From NCBI RefSeq assembly GCF_001276715.1, contig NZ_LIUQ01000025.1, positions 1 through 64,000 of the forward strand: 64,000 nt of DNA, read 5' to 3'. The stretch's first letter is position 1. Every line of letters starts with the position of its first letter. Under the pieces are notes generated by a model, which was given only the letters and a program-made list of their open reading frames with translations, was not told the DNA's origin and ran no database searches. This stretch comes from Planktothricoides sp. SR001. GTDB taxonomy: Bacteria; Cyanobacteriota; Cyanobacteriia; Cyanobacteriales; Laspinemataceae. Shown piece after piece: positions 1-9,700 of this stretch. The translations under genes were made by a program, and so were the position numbers.

Positions 1-1
1 G

Positions 2-151
2 GTTGTTTCTTTAGCCCAACTCCAAGCCATTGCTCGACAACAAAATGCAACAATTGTTCAATATTCTAGGATTGGCGATCAATTTTCACGTAAACAACAA
101 TACCGAGAATCAGAATTATATATTTGGGTAATTAAGCCCACAGGAGAATAG
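2..151 (+). CDS. CHAT-domain protein, C-terminal end (partial)
   Basis: Frame 2 is open from the left edge to TAG at 149-151, giving the last 49 residues of a protein that starts outside the window. The tail has the pattern LAQLQAIARQQNAT, then YSRIGDQ, then ELYIWVIKPTGE. This resembles the segment of cyanobacterial TPR-CHAT proteins in which a short linker leads into the caspase-like CHAT fold. The stop follows right after that point, so the protein may itself be cut short. Its last codons overlap, on the opposite strand, the end of the truncated caspase-family frame. Family assignment rests on a short segment. Confidence 0.55.
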   Translation, partial: VVSLAQLQAIARQQNATIVQYSRIGDQFSRKQQYRESELYIWVIKPTGE

Positions 152-553
152 GTTGGGGGTCAAAAATGCGAGAACCATGTCCAGAATAGTGATAAAAGAA
201 TCCCTACCCACATCTCCCGGCTTGGCTTGTTTGATTAAGTATTCTTCAAAGGCGGTTAAAATGCCGTCGCGAGTGGCTTGTTGGTCTTCTAATATGTAGA
301 TGTCTTTGGGGTTAAAACCGAAGCGGTGGATGAGTAGTTCTTGCTGTAAATATATGTCGTTGACACAGCCATTTAAAGGTTGTTTGCTATAGCTGTTAAT
401 TCCTACCAGTAAGGCAAGTTTGCGGGAGGTACTCTGGGCTAAAACTTGGCGATGGCGTTGGGCTTGTCGGTGGAATAAAACCGGATCCAGTCCTAGGGTG
501 GCTAGGGCGGCGCCTAGGAACTGTAGAAAGTGACGGCGGGTAGAATTACTCAT
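116..553 (-). pseudogene. Truncated caspase-family (peptidase C14) protein with Tat-type leader
   Basis: The frame reads 145 aa. The N-terminus STRRHFLQFLGAAL looks like a twin-arginine signal followed by a hydrophobic stretch. Next comes KLALLVGINSY and the block NGCVNDIYLQQELL, typical of cyanobacterial orthocaspases. Family similarity ends at about residue 112 (AKPGD), just before the catalytic His motif (SGHG) would appear. The last 30 or so residues look unrelated. The catalytic His and Cys are therefore both missing. The fragment probably arose by a deletion that joined the caspase gene tail-to-tail with the CHAT gene. It is unlikely to be a working protease. Confidence 0.7.
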
Positions 554-900
554 GGCTTTAATTGGGATATTTTGATAAAGTTATATGGGCATCTATATGA
601 GATATTTTGGTTAGGGATTATTTTATAGGACTTACGCAAATCTAGGATTTAATCACTATATATATTGCATGGTGGCCAATGCCCACCCTACATATATATT
701 AGCTGCTATCGTCCTGTTTTATTCAAGATGATAATTCAATATGATAATTTAATATTATAAATTCTGGATAATTTATGGGGTGAAGCTGGTTTAAATTGTT
801 TATTTGATGTGCAGATTATTATAAATGTTGTTAATGGCTTTCTCGTCGGGTATAATGATTATCATTATGCGCTACAAGTATTTTCTACCATTTACAAAAA

Positions 901-1203
901 TTCATCCAACAGCCCCTAACATTCGTAAGGTGGGCTACTATGAAGAGAGGAAAGAGAGGAGAGAAAAGAGAGGGGAGAAAAGAGAGGGGAGAGGACTTTT
1001 TCCTCTTTCATCAGCATCCTCTATCCTATTTCCTCTATCCTCAATTCATCCAACAGCCCCTAACATTCGTAAGGTGGGCTACTATGAAGAGAGGAAAGAG
1101 AGGAGAGGAAAGAGAGGAGAGAAAAGAGAGGGGAGAAAAGAGAGGGGAGAGGACTTTTTCCTCTTTCATCAGCATCCTCTATCCTATTTCCTCTATCCTC
1201 TAT
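901..1203. repeat. Tandem duplication with polypurine/polypyrimidine blocks
   Basis: A unit of about 144 bp starting TTCATCCAACAGCCCC occurs at 901 and again at 1045. Each copy has a long purine run (GAGAGG/GAAAAG modules) followed by a pyrimidine run (CTTTTTCCTCTTTC) that can pair back with it. The second copy is longer because the purine modules expanded. Frames across it are low-complexity K/R/E/G peptides and are not believable genes. The rest of the 554-1552 gap is AT-rich, with no gene seen. Confidence 0.85.
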
Positions 1204-1318
1204 CCTATGCATCCTCCGATGTGTGTGGATTTTTGCCTACCCTACAATCTAAATACTAAAATGTTTTATATTGATAATTGATGATTGATGATTGTAGCTT
1301 TTATAGGAAACCGCCCAA

Positions 1319-1347
1319 CCCCCCTTTTTTTAGTTTTTTAAGGGGGG
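1319..1347. terminator. C6/G6 hairpin downstream of ftsZ
   Basis: CCCCCCTT at 1319-1326 can pair with AAGGGGGG at 1340-1347 around an AT-rich loop. It lies about 200 bp beyond the ftsZ stop. No U-run follows on the ftsZ strand, so it may be an interspersed repeat rather than a true terminator. Confidence 0.35.
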
Positions 1348-1552
1348 ATTTTTAGGCTGGTGCAAGAAGTCTAATAGACTAATGATTTATCTGGGAATAT
1401 TTCAGGAATATTTCTTCTCGCTGAGGGGGACTTTTCGGGGGCGGGTCAGGGAGAAACCAACGAGCAGTATGGAGAATCAGCCCCGATCGCGCGTTGCTCA
1501 AGCGAGAGAATCGCGTATCAAGGCTTTTTCCGGTCAAACACCCATTGAGTCA

Positions 1553-2857
1553 TTATTTGGGTGGGCGCCGTCTTTGTAAAAATTCGGGAATATCTAATCC
1601 TCCGGTTTGGGTGGGTGGTTTGGGTTGTGGACTGGGTTCGACAGGATTGACAGTTCTTGGGGCTGAGGCTTCTCTTCTAAAAGAAGGTGGCGGTGGTGGC
1701 ACCGTTCGCGATTTTTGGGGTAGGGGCTGCGGTTCATTAGAGAATCCAGTGGCAATCACCGTCATTCTAATTTCGCCCTGAAGTCGTTCGTCAATTACCG
1801 CGCCAAAAATAATATTCGCGTTCGGGTCTACCACCTCATAGATAATGTCTGCCGCTGCACTGACTTCATGGAGGGTCAGATCCCCACCGCCGGTAATGTT
1901 AAACACCACACCTTTAGCGCCTTCGATAGAAGCTTCCATTAAGGGAGAAGATATCGCCGCCATTGCTGCTTCTCTAGCTCTGGACTTGCCGGAACCGGTG
2001 CCAATTCCCATCAAAGCGGATCCGGCATCCGCCATGATCGCTCGCACGTCTGCAAAGTCCACGTTGACCATACCGGGAATGGTAATGATGTCTGATATGC
2101 CTTGCACCCCTTGCCGGAGGATATCATCCGCCACCCGGAAAGCTTCTTGCACGGGAGTTTGTTCAGAAATCACGTGCAGTAGGCGATCGTTGGGAATAAT
2201 AATTAGAGTATCGACCCGACCTTGCAAAGCGGCAATCCCTTCTTCCGCTTGGCTGGTGCGCCGCCGTCCTTCAAAATTAAATGGCCGAGTCACTACCCCA
2301 ACGGTCAAAGCGCCAACTTCTTTGGCTGCTTCAGCCACAATGGGGGCGGCACCAGTCCCCGTTCCGCCTCCCATTCCGGCAGTAATAAACACTAAGTCAG
2401 ATCCATCTAAGGCAGCGGCGATTTCATCTCGGGATTCTTCGGCTGCCTTTTGACCAATGGCAGGATTGCCCCCAGCCCCCAGACCTCGGGTGAGTTTTTG
2501 CCCAATTTGTAGGCGTTTTGGGGCATTGGCTTGGGTTAAAGCTTGAGCATCAGTATTGATGCCCCAAAACTCTACCCCGGATACTTCGCTGGCGATCATG
2601 CGATTGACGGCATTACAACCACCGCCACCCACACCAATCACTTTAATTCTGGCTATACTACTTGGCACAATTTCGCGGCTCCTAGGTTCTTCTTTAGGGG
2701 GAGTTTTTTCGCGCCAAATTGGATCTAAATTTTGTCCCCCATACAATCCAACATTATTGAATGGATTGGAGTTTTCCGCATTAGCTGGCGGTAAACTCGT
2801 TGTTTCTTGAGCATGGGGACTTTCATGGACCGGCCCTAGTGAATTATTTAGTGTCAT
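1553..2857 (-). CDS. ftsZ: Cell division GTPase FtsZ
   Basis: FtsZ polymerises with GTP into the cytoplasmic Z-ring that organises septation. With the start at 2857 (MTLNNSLG) it is 434 aa, normal for cyanobacteria. The reading frame continues 28 codons upstream to 2941, but that stretch does not look like FtsZ. An acidic, variable N-terminal tail of about 70 residues precedes the GTPase domain. Visible motifs are [11 protein letters not shown] (about 76-86), the tubulin signature GGGTGTG (about 168-174) and the T7 catalytic loop NVDFADV (about 263-269). A Pro-rich linker leads to the C-terminal peptide [13 protein letters not shown], which binds membrane tethers and division partners. It lies 183 bp downstream of ftsQ on the same strand. 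No strong Shine-Dalgarno precedes the chosen ATG. Confidence 0.97.
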   Translation of the reverse strand: MTLNNSLGPVHESPHAQETTSLPPANAENSNPFNNVGLYGGQNLDPIWREKTPPKEEPRSREIVPSSIARIKVIGVGGGGCNAVNRMIASEVSGVEFWGINTDAQALTQANAPKRLQIGQKLTRGLGAGGNPAIGQKAAEESRDEIAAALDGSDLVFITAGMGGGTGTGAAPIVAEAAKEVGALTVGVVTRPFNFEGRRRTSQAEEGIAALQGRVDTLIIIPNDRLLHVISEQTPVQEAFRVADDILRQGVQGISDIITIPGMVNVDFADVRAIMADAGSALMGIGTGSGKSRAREAAMAAISSPLMEASIEGAKGVVFNITGGGDLTLHEVSAAADIIYEVVDPNANIIFGAVIDERLQGEIRMTVIATGFSNEPQPLPQKSRTVPPPPPSFRREASAPRTVNPVEPSPQPKPPTQTGGLDIPEFLQRRRPPK

Positions 2858-3040
2858 GGGGATAGGCAAGGGTAGATATGTAAGAAAGTAAACAGGATCG
2901 ATAATTTGCTTTGCGCGCTCCCAAGCGCGACTTCGAGTCAACTATAGGCTAAGTTGGAGGGTAAAACCAACCATGCCGTCAGGATTCATAGAAAATTCGT
3001 TGGCGCCAGATAAATGACTAACTGCTAATTATAGTTAGTT

Positions 3041-3892
3041 TTAGGGAGTTTTCCGAATTGTGGGCTTTTGTGGGTTTTTGAGATCAATATAATCGATTTG
3101 GCTAGGATTTACCTGTGCGGGTAAATTACGCATTTTATCAAGGATATGCAGTTGTTCGACTAGCTGAGAAGTTTGTCCGCCACAATGTACGATTCCTAGT
3201 TCGGTTTTGAGGATTAAGTTGCTCGGATCGCGCCAATCAATTTCATAAATTTTCATTGGGCTGCGATTGATGGCTTGATACACTTGTAACCAATAGGGTT
3301 GATATCGCTTGGGGTCGCCAATTACGGTTAAGGTGGGTAGCTGAAGAAACTGATCGGGACTGATGTCACCGCCTTGGGAGATCCAAACCCCATTTTCATC
3401 GAGTAATCCGATTTGAGCATTCTGACTCAGGGGAGGAATGGGGTGATTTTTTTGCTGGGCTGAGGGTGGTTTTTGTACTGTAGATGATGGAACTTGGGCG
3501 ATCGCCACTGGACGCTTTTCCTGCACTTCCACAATTAATTTTGGTGGAAATAACTTACGAGTGACATTAGCTTGGGCGATCGGCCCGCTGGACTCTAGTT
3601 TTTCCGCAATCTCTTGAGGGTTTAATTGTAGCAAAGATGTGGGATAAGTGATCGGCAGCAAAGATTTCACAGCTTGGGCTGAAAGAAATTGGTTGCCAGA
3701 AATGACAACTTCATTGGCTTGATAAATAAACCAATCGGGTCGAGTCGTGAACCAAACCAGTCCCCCGGTTAAACTGCCAATGATCAAGACTTGCCACGCG
3801 GTGTGAAAAAATTTGCGTCGCCGCTGCTGCCGCACTAACCGACGACGACGGGCTAATTGAGCCGGAGATACTGAAGAGATGTTCGCCATCAA
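3041..3892 (-). CDS. ftsQ: Cell division protein FtsQ/DivIB (POTRA domain)
   Basis: This is a single-pass inner-membrane divisome protein, upstream of ftsZ as in many cyanobacteria. The 283-aa product has an Arg-rich cytoplasmic N-terminus (residues 14-27), one transmembrane helix (about 31-49), and then the POTRA-type segment beginning WFIYQANEVVISGNQFLS (about 54-130). A periplasmic beta-rich FtsQ domain completes it. A Pro/Gln-rich insert (about 135-155) separates the POTRA part from the rest, a common variable spot in cyanobacteria. The ATG at 3892 gives a natural basic N-terminus. M2 is an equally possible start. Confidence 0.9.
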   Translation of the reverse strand: MMANISSVSPAQLARRRRLVRQQRRRKFFHTAWQVLIIGSLTGGLVWFTTRPDWFIYQANEVVISGNQFLSAQAVKSLLPITYPTSLLQLNPQEIAEKLESSGPIAQANVTRKLFPPKLIVEVQEKRPVAIAQVPSSTVQKPPSAQQKNHPIPPLSQNAQIGLLDENGVWISQGGDISPDQFLQLPTLTVIGDPKRYQPYWLQVYQAINRSPMKIYEIDWRDPSNLILKTELGIVHCGGQTSQLVEQLHILDKMRNLPAQVNPSQIDYIDLKNPQKPTIRKTP

Positions 3893-4350
3893 TTACCTCT
3901 GAAGAGACTAGAATTAAGAGCAGAATTAAGAGCATATATTAAGGAGTGAAGCGCCTGGGTGATTCTTTGATCCATCACTAGACGTAAGCCCAAAAGGTAT
4001 CAGCTATCAGCTATCAGTATTCAGCTAAAGGCTAAAGGCTAACGGCTTATGGGGTGATCACCAGTGTCTATTTTAAACGGATTTAAACGGATTTAAACGG
4101 ATTTAACCCGGTTCGCTACCCCTGTGATTCAGTTCCCAGTTTCACCAGTTCCCACGGGTCTGGCGACTTAGGGGAGGGGTCTAACCCCACAGGATTCATA
4201 CCCATCAGGGGTGATCCATCGGACACATAAAAGACCAGAAAATGTCAAGATCCTAGTTGCTGGATACCAAAACCACCTAACCTAATTGGCGATCTGAACC
4301 AGACCAGTTATAAATGACCAAAGAATAGCCGTTCGGGAGGCGATCGGGGA
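3893..4350. repeat. Intergenic region with short direct repeats
   Basis: No gene is seen between the divergent ftsQ and the ATPase at 4351. It carries AGCTATC/GGCTAAA direct repeats at about 4000-4045 and a 10-bp unit TTTAAACGGA repeated in tandem at 4071-4107. The 4108-4270 part is G+C-richer with several short stem possibilities (GGGGAGGGG against CCCCAC) but matches no RNA family I recognise. Confidence 0.6.
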
Positions 4351-5760
4351 ATGACATTAAATTTTGCAGAATTTTATAAAGCCTGTAATCCCACGAAAAC
4401 CATCGATATGGGGAATGAACAGGAGCGGAAATACTATATTGATTTTTCTAAAGTCCGAGGCAGTGATAGCACTAGAGAATTAGAAAGAACTATTACCCGC
4501 TTATCCGGTGGAGAACCGACCTGTCAGTTATTTTCAGGACATATTGGTTGCGGCAAGTCCACAGAGTTATTTCGCCTCAAAGAACAGTTGGTGCAAAAAG
4601 GATATCATGTGGTCTATTTCGAGTCTTCTGAAGACTTGGATATGGCCGACGTAGATATTAGTGATATTTTATTGGCGATCGCCCGCCAAGTTAGTGAAAG
4701 TTTACAAAAAATTTCCCTCCAGTTAGAACCAAAAGGCTTTAAAGCGCTGCTTAAAGGTGCGGCTCAAATTTTGCAAACCCCCATTGAACTCAGCGGGGAA
4801 GCGGGAATTGCCGGATTAGGGACAATCAGTGTCAGCACCGAAAATGCAGAAATTGGTTTTTCCTTGCCTGGGGGAATTGGCAAAATTACCGCCAAAGCCA
4901 AAGATTCTCCCGCAGAACGTTCTCGATTAAGACAATATCTAGAACCCCGGACAAATAATATCTTAGATGCGATTAACTCCGAGTTGCTCGATCCGGCCAC
5001 AAAATTCCTGAAAGAACAGGGGAAACAAGGACTGGTGGTGATTGTGGATAACCTAGACCGGGTGGATAGTTCCCCCAAACCCACCGGCAGAACTCAACCG
5101 GAATATTTATTTGTGGATCGAGGCGATCAGTTACGCAAGCTGAATTGTCACATGGTGTACACCATTCCTTTGAGTTTAATTTTTTCCAATGACTTTGGTC
5201 GCTTAACCAGTCGATTTGGTTTGAAGCCGAAGGTTTTACCAATGGTGCCAGTGCAACATCGCAATGGTGAAGATTGTGATGAAGGCATGAATCTACTTCG
5301 ACAGATGGTTTTAGCCAGAGCTTTTCCTGATATTGAGCCGGAAAAACGCTTAGAGTTAATTTCCGAGTTATTTGACGAACCAGAAACATTAGATCGGTTA
5401 TGCCGAGTCAGCGGCGGTCATGTGCGGAATCTGCTGGGGTTACTCTATAGTTGTTTACAACAAGAGGATCCGCCGTTTGAACGCAACTTATTAGAAGATG
5501 TGATCAAAGAATATCGCGATGATCTGTTGGCCGCAATTTGCGATCAAGAATGGCAATTGATGTTTCAAGCTTTGGAAAATAAAACCGTTCGCGGCGATGA
5601 TGATTATCAAATTTTGCTGCGGAGTATGTTTCTGTTTGAGTACCGCGATCGCGAAGGTCGTTGGTATTGGGTAAATCCCCCCTTAGCAGAATCGAGTCAA
5701 TTTAAAGCTTGGTTAACATCGTCTTCTCAACCAGCCGCATCTTCTGAAACACTGGCTTGA
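4351..5760 (+). CDS. AAA/STAND-like P-loop ATPase
   Basis: The 469-aa soluble protein has a clear Walker A, GHIGCGKST (residues 63-71), and a Walker B, LVVIVDNLDRV (about 229-239). A helical C-terminal part with SGGHVRNLLGLLYSCLQ resembles the sensor/lid region of ORC/CDC6-like or AAA_16 ATPases. There is no transmembrane helix and no recognisable effector domain. The start MTLNFAEFY is the first ATG of the frame. It stands alone, with about 1 kb to the next gene. Architecture resembles the NTPase core of regulatory or conflict STAND proteins, but its role cannot be read from sequence. It is not a close relative of the P-loop protein at 42535, although both are of the same general type. Confidence 0.6.
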   Translation: MTLNFAEFYKACNPTKTIDMGNEQERKYYIDFSKVRGSDSTRELERTITRLSGGEPTCQLFSGHIGCGKSTELFRLKEQLVQKGYHVVYFESSEDLDMADVDISDILLAIARQVSESLQKISLQLEPKGFKALLKGAAQILQTPIELSGEAGIAGLGTISVSTENAEIGFSLPGGIGKITAKAKDSPAERSRLRQYLEPRTNNILDAINSELLDPATKFLKEQGKQGLVVIVDNLDRVDSSPKPTGRTQPEYLFVDRGDQLRKLNCHMVYTIPLSLIFSNDFGRLTSRFGLKPKVLPMVPVQHRNGEDCDEGMNLLRQMVLARAFPDIEPEKRLELISELFDEPETLDRLCRVSGGHVRNLLGLLYSCLQQEDPPFERNLLEDVIKEYRDDLLAAICDQEWQLMFQALENKTVRGDDDYQILLRSMFLFEYRDREGRWYWVNPPLAESSQFKAWLTSSSQPAASSETLA

Positions 5761-5935
5761 ATTTTGCCTGGCTTGACGCCTCAATATTAGACATCTCCAG
5801 TAATTGCCTGTTACTCCAGTCCGTTCGCTCTCGCGGCGCGGATGCGCCATCCTTTATATCTGATTTGTGGAGATGTCTATTTATTGGTTATCTATTGGTT
5901 ATTTTTTCAATTTGGTTGCATATTGATTATATGCT

Positions 5936-6310
5936 ATACGCTTGTAAACGCTGACGATTCTGACCGTCGATCGAGAAATTTCTTACAGTGGTTTTCTACT
6001 GAGTAAACCACACCCGTCCGCCATCGTTTTAACGATGGCGGCTTCATAGCACAAGCCTGCCTCCACGAAGGCTGCCATCGCCGGTTTTAGCTGACTGAAA
6101 TGTTGTAGGGGTCAACGGCCGTTGACCCCTACAACGGCCGTTGACCCCTACAACGGCCGTTGACCCCTACAACGGCCGTTGACCCCTACAACGGCCGTTG
6201 ACCCCTACAACGGCCGTTGACCCCTACTGAAATTTTGCACCAGTTGCAACAACCGACGGGAAGACGATTCCCAGGCGGTTAATGCGGTTTATCTACCTGA
6301 AAAGCGCTGC
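5936..6310 (+). ncRNA. Possible stand-alone HEARO/omega-type structured RNA, interrupted
   Basis: A G+C-rich, hairpin-rich block sits in an AT-rich gap. It has a perfect stem CCGCCATCG / CGATGGCGG (about 6011-6034) followed by CTTCATAGCACAAGCC and AAGGCTGCCATCGCCGG. Further on are GGGAA/TTCCC and AACCG/CGGTT stems (about 6250-6285). From memory this order resembles the HEARO RNA upstream of IscB genes, which is often found alone in cyanobacteria. No IscB frame is present here. The 19-bp palindromic repeat array at 6105-6227 would be an insertion inside it. The resemblance was not tested by a covariance search. Confidence 0.35.
6105..6227. repeat. 19-bp palindromic repeat array, six units
   Basis: The array opens with a perfect 28-bp palindrome (6105-6132; core AACGGCCGTT, arms GTAGGGG/CCCCTAC). 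The half GTTGACCCCTACAACGGCC is then repeated every 19 bp, with GTTGACCCCTAC at 6121, 6140, 6159, 6178, 6197 and 6216. The 8-bp sequence ACTGAAAT occurs at both borders (6094-6101 and 6226-6233), as expected for a target duplication. A related single 28-bp palindrome lies at 13966-13993. Confidence 0.9.
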
Positions 6311-6350
6311 AAGAATTCATCTCGCGGGAAAAAACGAAATTTGAACATTG

Positions 6351-6391
6351 AGTAACTTTGTTACTCATAAACAGTAACAAAATTTGTTACC
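6351..6391. promoter_or_regulatory. Cluster of alternating GTTACT/AGTAAC half-sites
   Basis: The string reads GAGTAAC-TTT-GTTACTC (6351-6367), then AGTAAC (6374-6379), then GTTAC (6387-6391). The half-sites can pair in two mutually exclusive ways. The cluster lies about 400 bp upstream of the WD40 protein start and could be an operator or an RNA switch. Function is inferred only from symmetry. Confidence 0.35.
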
Positions 6392-6784
6392 CAAAATCTT
6401 TTGCCCATTCATAGAGCAATTGCTAAGACACTGCGAATGTTCGCCAGTCCGCAGACCAGTAGACTAATTGAGCATTAGTCTATGATGGTAGAGTAGTCAA
6501 GTACACAAGGGGTCACTTCGGAGGATCATTGATGGTCACATTCCGAAATTGCCTAGATTTTAGGGGCAGTTTCAAAAAAATTTCCAGCTTATTGAATTGG
6601 GAAGATAAACCTAATTCTGGTCAACCCATTTAACAAAAATATTTTTTACAAATATAAATAAATAATTTATTTATTTGTAAGTTATTTATTTGCTGCTTTT
6701 AGTAATTGCTGTTATGACATCCGATCGCTATTAAAAAAATCGGTTTAACTATAACAGGAAATTTAATCCCATGACGCTGAGAAG

Positions 6785-9700
6785 ATGAATTACCCTGAGC
6801 TTATGACTGTTTCTACTCAAAACCAACGAGCTTTGCATACCTTGGCCAGAGCGATTTCCCTATCTCAAGGGGAATTTTCATTAATTTTAGTGCGCTGCAA
6901 TTATACGAGTGTACAAGAGCGCATGGTACAGGATTTGCATCAGTTGTTACCTAACTCGAAAATTGATTCCGCAAGCTGGCTAGAAATTAAACTGGATTGT
7001 CAGGTAAAAACCCTTTATAGCACAATTATTCATCGGATCAATCAACTTCAGAACCCCCCCAGTGGTCTGATGATTTTTGGGTTAGATTCGGTGGTGGCGA
7101 TCGATCAATTATTTCAGTCAAGCAATCAAGTTCGGGATGAATTTCGCAAGAACTGCCCTTTTCCTTTAGTCTTATGGATGACAGAAAAGTTGTTGCAAAA
7201 ATTGATTAGATGGGCGCCGGATTTCAAGAGTTGGGCGGCGGCTTCAATTAAGTTTGAAGCCAGCAGTGATGAGTTAATTCAGCTTTGGTTTGATCAAGAT
7301 GCGGCGTTGTTGGCACGGGTGTTGGATGGACAAGCGCGTTTGGAAGAGTGGGCGATCGCCTCACCAAAAGTGATTCACGATTTACCTGTTTTGCCCCCAG
7401 CTTCTACGGTGCAAGGAACGCGGGAGCAACTCGAATCCGCGATCCACGATTTGCAACGTTTCCCTCAGATCGCCCCAGATCCACAATTGGCGGCGATCCA
7501 ACATTTTGTCACCGGCCGATACGATCATGCCCTTTCCCGAGTTGACTCAGCGTTAGCCCATTACGAGCAAAGTTTTAGTTTTTGGCAAACTCGCAGCCAG
7601 AGGACGACCGCCATCGGCGAATCTGGGCAAGAAAGGCTGGGTGTTTTGCTGCTGTATATGGGTTTGTGTTATTGGCGGCGGGCTGAACTCGACCAAGCCA
7701 GCAGCTATATGACTCATTGGCAAAAAGCGCGACTTCGGCTGGAAGCATGTTTGCAAGTGTTTCAAGATGCTGGACGCCGAGATTTAGTGGCCAAGTTTGT
7801 GCCGCTTTTAGGGGAAGTGTTGCGACGGTTACAAGCCTGGGATGATTTGGCGGCGTTTGCCCAAAGGTGCCTAACTCGGCATCACCAAAGTGAGAATCCA
7901 GTGCAGTTAGCCCAAAATTATGGCTTTTTAGCGGAGGTGGCGACGCAAAAACAACAGTGGGAACAGGCGAAAAGCCTTGCCCAGCAAGCCCTGACTACGG
8001 TGGCTGGTTCTCCATTGCCGATGCGACAGCATCAGAGTTTATATTTGTTGCTGTTGGCTCGTGCTTTAAGTCACTTGGGTCAGTCTGTGGAAGCGATTAG
8101 TTATTTGAAGTTAGCCCTGAATGGAATCGCCCCAGAGGATGACCCTAGGCTTTATATTCAGATTTTAAAAGAGTTGCGATCGCTCTACTATAACCAAAGA
8201 GAATATCAGCAAGCTTTTATGCTGAAAAAACAACAACGGGATATTGAGCATCAATATCGGTTTCGCCCGTTCATTGGCGCTAGTCAGTTACCCGCAGAGT
8301 CGGTGGTTGTTTCCCCAGAATCAGAACTGGTAGCTTTGGGAAAGTCGCCACGCATCTCCGCATTAGGTCGCGAACAAGATATTCATAATTTGTTATCCCG
8401 AATGGCTCGACCAGACCAAAAGCTGATGGTGATTTATGGGGAGTCAGGGGTTGGCAAGTCTTCTCTGATTAATGCCGGGTTAGTCCCGGCTTTACATCAG
8501 CAACCAATGGGCGATCGCCTTACTTTACCCATCGTTTTAAGAACTTATACGGATTGGGAGAGAACTTTAGCCAATCGTTTGCATCTGAATTTACCTGTAA
8601 CCCAGGCTCAAAACTCGGAAATCTCTTTAATTGCTGACTGGATTTTGGATAAGCTCCGCCAAAATGCCGATCGCAATTTAGTCACTATTTTAATCTTCGA
8701 TCAATTTGAAGAATTTTTCTTTGTTCTGAAACAACCATCGGAACGTCAATACTTTTATGAGTTTCTGCAAGCTTGTTTAGATATTCCCTTCACTAAAGTA
8801 ATTTTATCTTTGCGGCAAGATTGTTTACATTATTTATTAGACATAGATTTATTAGAAAATCTAGAAGTAATTAATAAAGATATTTTGAATAAAAATATTA
8901 TATATTATTTAGATGATTTTACTATGGATGATGCTAAAAATGTCATCGATACGTTAACCAAGGAAAGTCAGTTTTATTTAGAACCAGCTTTAATTAATGC
9001 TTTGGTGAATGATTTGGCCAATGAAAAAGGCAGAGTTAGACCGATTTCTCTGCAATTACTCTGCAATCAACTCCAAGAAGATGAGCAAGATTACCAGAAA
9101 ATTAACACCCTTTCTCAATATCAGCAATTGGGAGCCAATCCCCAGCAAATATTGATGGAACATTTTCTGCATCAATCGATTAAAGATTGTGGGGCAGAAA
9201 ATCAGGCTGCCGCTTGGAAAGTCTTGTATCAGTTAACCCAAGATCGGGGAAATCGTCCTTTAAGAATGAAGTCGGAATTAGCCGTTTTTTTGGGTTCTCA
9301 AGCCAGTCAGTTAGATGTTGTCTTAGAAATTTTAGTGCAGTCTGGTTTAGTGGTTTTGCATCGAGAAGCCCCAGGCGATCGCTATCAATTGATTCACGAT
9401 TACCTGGTGCAGTATATTCGGGATGCTTACGATAAAAATTTTGGGCTAAAAGTGGAATTAAAAAAGACGCAAAGTCAACTAGAAAAAAGTCATATGAAAT
9501 TAAAAAAATTTTTCCAATTAACGGTTTTAATCTCAGTTTTTTTAGCCGTTTTATCAGGCTTGTATGCCAGACTTTGGCTGCAAGCGGAATCGCGGAAACA
9601 AAATTTACAAATTTCAGCGATTGCGGCATCCAGTGAAGCCCTATTTGTGTCCAAGCGAGATTTTGATGCCCTAATTGAAGGCTTAAGAGCTTGGAAAAAA

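Noticed and set aside
825-1281. Two overlapping plus-strand open frames of 144 and 113 aa
   Set aside because: They consist of Lys/Arg/Glu low-complexity sequence generated by the purine-rich tandem repeat and have no family features.
2858-2941. Upstream extension of ftsZ by 28 codons
   Set aside because: The extension does not resemble FtsZ N-termini; MTLNNSLG at 2857 gives a normal-length protein.
4108-4270. Small structured RNA upstream of the AAA ATPase
   Set aside because: Some short stems are possible, but nothing recognisable and no conserved layout.
5757-5954. 65-aa plus-strand frame after the AAA/STAND-like ATPase
   Set aside because: It has no ribosome-binding site or family features and runs into the structured non-coding element.
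6105-6227. CRISPR array
   Set aside because: The 19-bp units are contiguous, with no unique spacers between them.
9180-9629. 149-aa minus-strand frame within the WD40 gene
   Set aside because: Shadow of the STAND-WD40 coding sequence on the opposite strand.
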